NCBI GenBank assembly: GCA_963978895.1
Contig: OZ022238.1
Location: 25,250,082 to 25,314,081 of the forward strand
DNA: 64,000 bases
Source: Erpobdella octoculata
Lineage: Eukaryota; Annelida; Clitellata; Hirudinida; Erpobdellidae
Direction of reading: 5' to 3'
The position numbers and the translations under genes were made by a program. Position 1 is the first letter of the stretch. Each line of letters opens with the position of its first letter. Below the pieces are notes generated by a model. The model saw only the letters and a list, made by a program, of their open reading frames with translations, ran no database searches and had not been told where the DNA came from. Below, in pieces: positions 60,811-64,000 of this stretch.

Positions 60811-63652
60811 TGTTGTGTATTGAACTATTCATAAGATCTTTGTATTATTATCTATGCGACGCGGAAGTTGATTGTCCGGGTTTACCCTTTTTGTTCTCCG
60901 TTGGTTATCGTGTGTACTAGTTCAGTGACAATCTCTTGTTCTTATATTAAACTAAGTATTGCTATAACAATTATCGTATTTGTGTTTTCGTTTAAACAAC
61001 ACAAATGCTGTGAAAGCATTTCGTTCCACAAACGTCAGTCATTTTTAAAAGACACTTGTTTCAGCGTCGTGTCCAACAGAAAGATGAGTCAGTGACAAGC
61101 TATCTGACCGAGCTGAAGCGTCTGTCCGAAGATTGTGAATTTGGAACCACGTTGAACGAACGACTTCGAGATCAACTGGTGAGTGGCCTCACAATTGAAG
61201 GCATACAAAGACAACTACTCTCGGAGACAACGCTCACATTTGACGAGACGGTGAAAAAGGCACTTGCGGGAGAAGCTGCTACAGTTCAGGTACGTGAACT
61301 ACAGACCCAGTTTTCAGCTCCTCCGACCACCTACAAGGTACATCACCAGAAAGAAACGACAGTACAGAAGGGCAGTTCTTGCATCGGTTGTGGGGGTAGC
61401 CACAGGCGTGAACAATGCAAGTTTAAAAATGCAGAATGCCACATGTGTCACAAAAAAGGACATATTGCAAGAGTATGCCGAAGTAAACCAGTTGCTACAC
61501 ATCAACTAGACTCACACTCTGAATTCTCCATTCATAATCTAAATCGACCAAAACAACTGAAGTTAAAGGTCATAGTTCATCTCGATGGTCAGCCTTGCAC
61601 CATGGAAATTGACAGTGGATCATCATACTCTGTGATATCGCACCAAATCTTAAAACAACTATGGAAGAACTCTGCTCCACTCATCAGGAAAGTAACAAAC
61701 TCACCATTAACAGATTTTCAAGCACGAGTAATTCCGCTGAAGGGCTACTGTGATGTAGACGTAATATACAAGCAGCCAAGAGCCAAGTTGCAACTCATCA
61801 TCACAAAAGAGCATCGTGCAAGTCTGCTTGGATATGATTGGTTTCCCAGCTTAGGATTTGAAATATCAGGAATAAATCAGCTCCAAGAAACATCAATTTC
61901 CCAGTTGATCGATGAATTCAGTGATGTGTTTTCAGAGACTTTAGGCACGTACAAGGGACCACCTGTTTCTCTACCAATAGATCCAAACACGACTCCACTT
62001 CGTTTCAAAGCCCGAAATGTTCCATTAGCTATCCGTGCTAAAAAAGAAGACGAAATTGATCGCCTCACGAAAGAAGGGGTTTTGGAGCCAATCAACAATC
62101 CAAGATGGTCAACACCTGTGGTGCCAATAATTAAATCAGCAGATGTCAACTTTTTAGATGATCTCCCATCACCACCTTTGATAGCTTCAGAAGTGGCACA
62201 ACTCACGCGACGTGATCCTGAGCTATCCAGAGTCTTCACTTGGGTGGAAAGGGGATGGCCACAGAAACCAGAAGCACAGTTCCATCCTTACTCAGTAAAG
62301 CAGCATGAGCTCTCTATACACAAGCACTGCTTACTTTGGGGCAGTAGGGTGGTAATACCAGCAAAGGGACGTAAACCTGTGCTGGACGAACTCCACATCG
62401 CTCACCCAGGCATCGTACGAATGAAAAGTTTAGCACGTTCTTATGTGTGGTGGCCTGGCATGGATAAAGATATTGAAAGTTTTGTTTCTACATGTGAAAC
62501 CTGCCAGAGACATCAACATGCACCACCGCACGCTCCCACCCACCCATGGGAAATTCCTAGACGACCGTGGTCTAGAATCCACATCGATTTTGCCGGACCT
62601 TTCCAAGGCCAGAATTTTCTTATTATTGTAGACGCTTACTCCAAATGGATTGATGTTGCGCACATGAAAACAACAACAGCTGAAAGCACACTAACAGTTC
62701 TCCGAAGAGTGTTTGCCACGCATGGACTGCCAGACTCCATTGTGTCCGACAACGGACCACAATTCACGTCCAATGAGTTCCAGGAGTTCTGCAAAAGAAA
62801 CTTGATACAATCCATATTAGTATCTCCTTACCATGCTGCTAGCAATGGCCAAGCTGAGAGGACTGTCCAGACGACAAAGAACAGTCTTAAAAAGATTATC
62901 ACAGGAAATTGGCATTACCGATTGTCAGTTTTCTTGCTAAATTCGCACATTACTCCATCAACGGCAACAGGATCAAGTCCAGCAGAATTACTCATGAGCA
63001 GAAGACTAAGAACATGTCTTGATCATTTGCACCCTGATCACTGCAGAGACAAACAGTTGCAACAGGATAAGCAGATGGCAGAAATCATAACTAACAAAGT
63101 AAGGCAATTTCAGCCCAATGATCCTGTCTTCATCAGAAGTTATGGTCCAAGGTCTGAATGGATTCCTGCAACCATAGAGGAGCCAACAGGACCAGTCTCG
63201 TACTCAGCAAAAACTCCAGATGGTAAGCAGATGAAACGACATGTTGATCTTATCCGGAAGCGCACCGTACAGCACCAGGACAATTCATCAGATGTTCAAC
63301 CTGAGGTAGCCCTACCAAAAGAACCAGATGATATTCCAGCAGCAGTCGCAGATGTTCCACATGTGGCGAACCTACCAAAAGAACCAGATGTCCAACCAAG
63401 GCGAATCATCAAGCCTCCTTCCTATTTAAAGGATTATGTACACTAGGGGGGAGGAATGTTGTGTATTGAACTATTCATAAGATCTTTGTATTATTATCTA
63501 TGCGACGCGGAAGTTGATTGTCCGGGTTTACCCTTTTTGTTCTCCGTTGGTTATCCTGTGTACTAGTTCAGTGACAATCTCTTGTTCTTATATTAAACTA
63601 AGTATTGCTATAACAATTATCGTATTTGTGTTTTCGTTTAAACAACACAAAA
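60811..63652 (+). mobile_element. Gypsy-D: LTR retrotransposon with RT/RNase H deleted in frame
   Basis: The 196-bp LTRs (60811-61006 and 63457-63652) start TGTTGTGTATTGAAC and are nearly identical, with at least two differences by eye. AGCTT (60806-60810 and 63653-63657) is a 5-bp target duplication. A polypurine tract (AGGGGGGAGGAA) precedes the 3' LTR. The primer-binding site and the start of gag are missing: the LTR joins directly to mid-gag. High LTR identity suggests recent insertion. Confidence 0.9.
61056..63446 (+). CDS. Gypsy-D fused gag-protease-integrase ORF (796 aa)
   Basis: One open frame of 796 codons. Order by residue: gag (1-100), two zinc knuckles CIGCGGSHRREQC and CHMCHKKGHIARVC (about 108-143), retropepsin MEIDSGSSYSVIS (about 185), SLLGYDW (about 255) and the start of the RT region (VLEPINNPRWSTPVVPIIKS, about 340-365). 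It then jumps directly to the pre-integrase region (LPSPPLIASEVAQLT), the HHCC zinc region (HPGIVRMKS...CETCQ), and integrase with HIDFAGP, VSDNGPQF and NGQAERT as the DDE residues, then a basic tail. The RT palm and RNase H are deleted without breaking the frame, so it cannot reverse transcribe on its own. Confidence 0.9.
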   Translation: MFQRRVQQKDESVTSYLTELKRLSEDCEFGTTLNERLRDQLVSGLTIEGIQRQLLSETTLTFDETVKKALAGEAATVQVRELQTQFSAPPTTYKVHHQKETTVQKGSSCIGCGGSHRREQCKFKNAECHMCHKKGHIARVCRSKPVATHQLDSHSEFSIHNLNRPKQLKLKVIVHLDGQPCTMEIDSGSSYSVISHQILKQLWKNSAPLIRKVTNSPLTDFQARVIPLKGYCDVDVIYKQPRAKLQLIITKEHRASLLGYDWFPSLGFEISGINQLQETSISQLIDEFSDVFSETLGTYKGPPVSLPIDPNTTPLRFKARNVPLAIRAKKEDEIDRLTKEGVLEPINNPRWSTPVVPIIKSADVNFLDDLPSPPLIASEVAQLTRRDPELSRVFTWVERGWPQKPEAQFHPYSVKQHELSIHKHCLLWGSRVVIPAKGRKPVLDELHIAHPGIVRMKSLARSYVWWPGMDKDIESFVSTCETCQRHQHAPPHAPTHPWEIPRRPWSRIHIDFAGPFQGQNFLIIVDAYSKWIDVAHMKTTTAESTLTVLRRVFATHGLPDSIVSDNGPQFTSNEFQEFCKRNLIQSILVSPYHAASNGQAERTVQTTKNSLKKIITGNWHYRLSVFLLNSHITPSTATGSSPAELLMSRRLRTCLDHLHPDHCRDKQLQQDKQMAEIITNKVRQFQPNDPVFIRSYGPRSEWIPATIEEPTGPVSYSAKTPDGKQMKRHVDLIRKRTVQHQDNSSDVQPEVALPKEPDDIPAAVADVPHVANLPKEPDVQPRRIIKPPSYLKDYVH

Positions 63653-63657
63653 AGCTT

Positions 63658-64000
63658 AACGTCGTATGCAATTAATTTGTAGGCAATTGGAAGGTTGTTA
63701 AATTAATCAACAATAATATAAATGTATAATAGGAAATAATATGTACTTAAATACATAAAAAAATAACTGCCGCTCTAGAATAGTTTTTGTCAACAATATC
63801 AACGTTCTATGTCTATTTGTGTGTATGTATGTTAGAAATATGCATTATTCCCATAGTACAACTTTAAATTTAAGTTTATAAATATAAATTTGAAAAATAA
63901 CTTAAGTATGAATTTCTAAATACTTCTATTTAATTCAAAAACCTACTTAAGTCCCTAAAAGCAGAGCTTGGGCATTGGTTAAAAAGGCTTTATTATCAAC
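63658..64000. other. AT-rich tract at right edge
   Basis: No exon, repeat family or terminus recognised. It presumably continues the gene X intron or upstream region. Confidence 0.4.

Overview
This is a gene-poor, AT-rich, repeat-saturated stretch of a metazoan nuclear genome. Three things show this: spliced genes with GT-AG introns; tRNA-derived SINEs together with CR1/L2-type LINEs, Penelope-like, Ty3/gypsy, hAT and MULE elements; and extracellular domains (D8C, vWF type D, EGF) known from animals. An invertebrate such as a cnidarian or lophotrochozoan is most likely, but the sequence alone does not fix the phylum. No bacterial-style genes, CRISPR arrays or functional tRNA/rRNA genes were seen.

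Host genes. Both recognisable host genes lie on the minus strand. Gene Y runs from about 41.9 kb down to at least 3.15 kb. I assembled 21 exons whose splice phases agree at every junction from 41,884 to 18,063; the step from there to the 3.5 kb exons is also phase-compatible, but exons may be missing in that gap. The order is a D8C domain (3 exons), an Ig-like linker region, a von Willebrand D domain (5 exons), a segment with a furin-type site, a helical Cys region, an EGF-like module, a further VWDE-type domain, then Thr-rich microexon linkers and 77-78-residue Cys-rich modules. This is the architecture of VWDE (von Willebrand factor D and EGF domain protein) with extra C-terminal modules. 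Gene X (59,952 to about 58,310) is the 3' end of a second gene carrying the same modules and linkers. It ends in a stop codon and an AATAAA, so the locus looks like a head-to-tail tandem of VWDE-like paralogues. The start of gene Y, the end of gene Y and the start of gene X were not found.

Mobile DNA. From left to right: a MULE fragment (1-400); a SINE inside a 20-bp minisatellite; LINE and Penelope fragments with (TA)n and (AAT)n arrays (1-3.1 kb); a 6.3-kb MULE with terminal inverted repeats, invaded by a gypsy element and a small MITE (3.9-10.2 kb); a foldback repeat with a LINE and Arg/Ser-like GC-rich repeats (12-17.5 kb); a LINE, a SINE and a decayed hAT with a nested hAT (21.6-26.9 kb); a gypsy element with a nested hAT MITE and a LINE (31.5-37.3 kb); tandem Penelope remnants (47.1-48.8 kb); a MULE with minisatellite-like ends (49.6-52.5 kb); a hAT split by a gypsy element (53.2-57.8 kb); and a gypsy element with RT deleted in frame (60.8-63.7 kb). 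Target-site duplications date several insertions relative to each other.

The most unusual signals are: five hammerhead-ribozyme-like folds attached to Penelope-like elements, each followed by the same short coding fragment and in most cases by (TA)n; the four symmetrical 231-234 bp module exons; and the 12-21 bp phase 1-1 microexons that link them.
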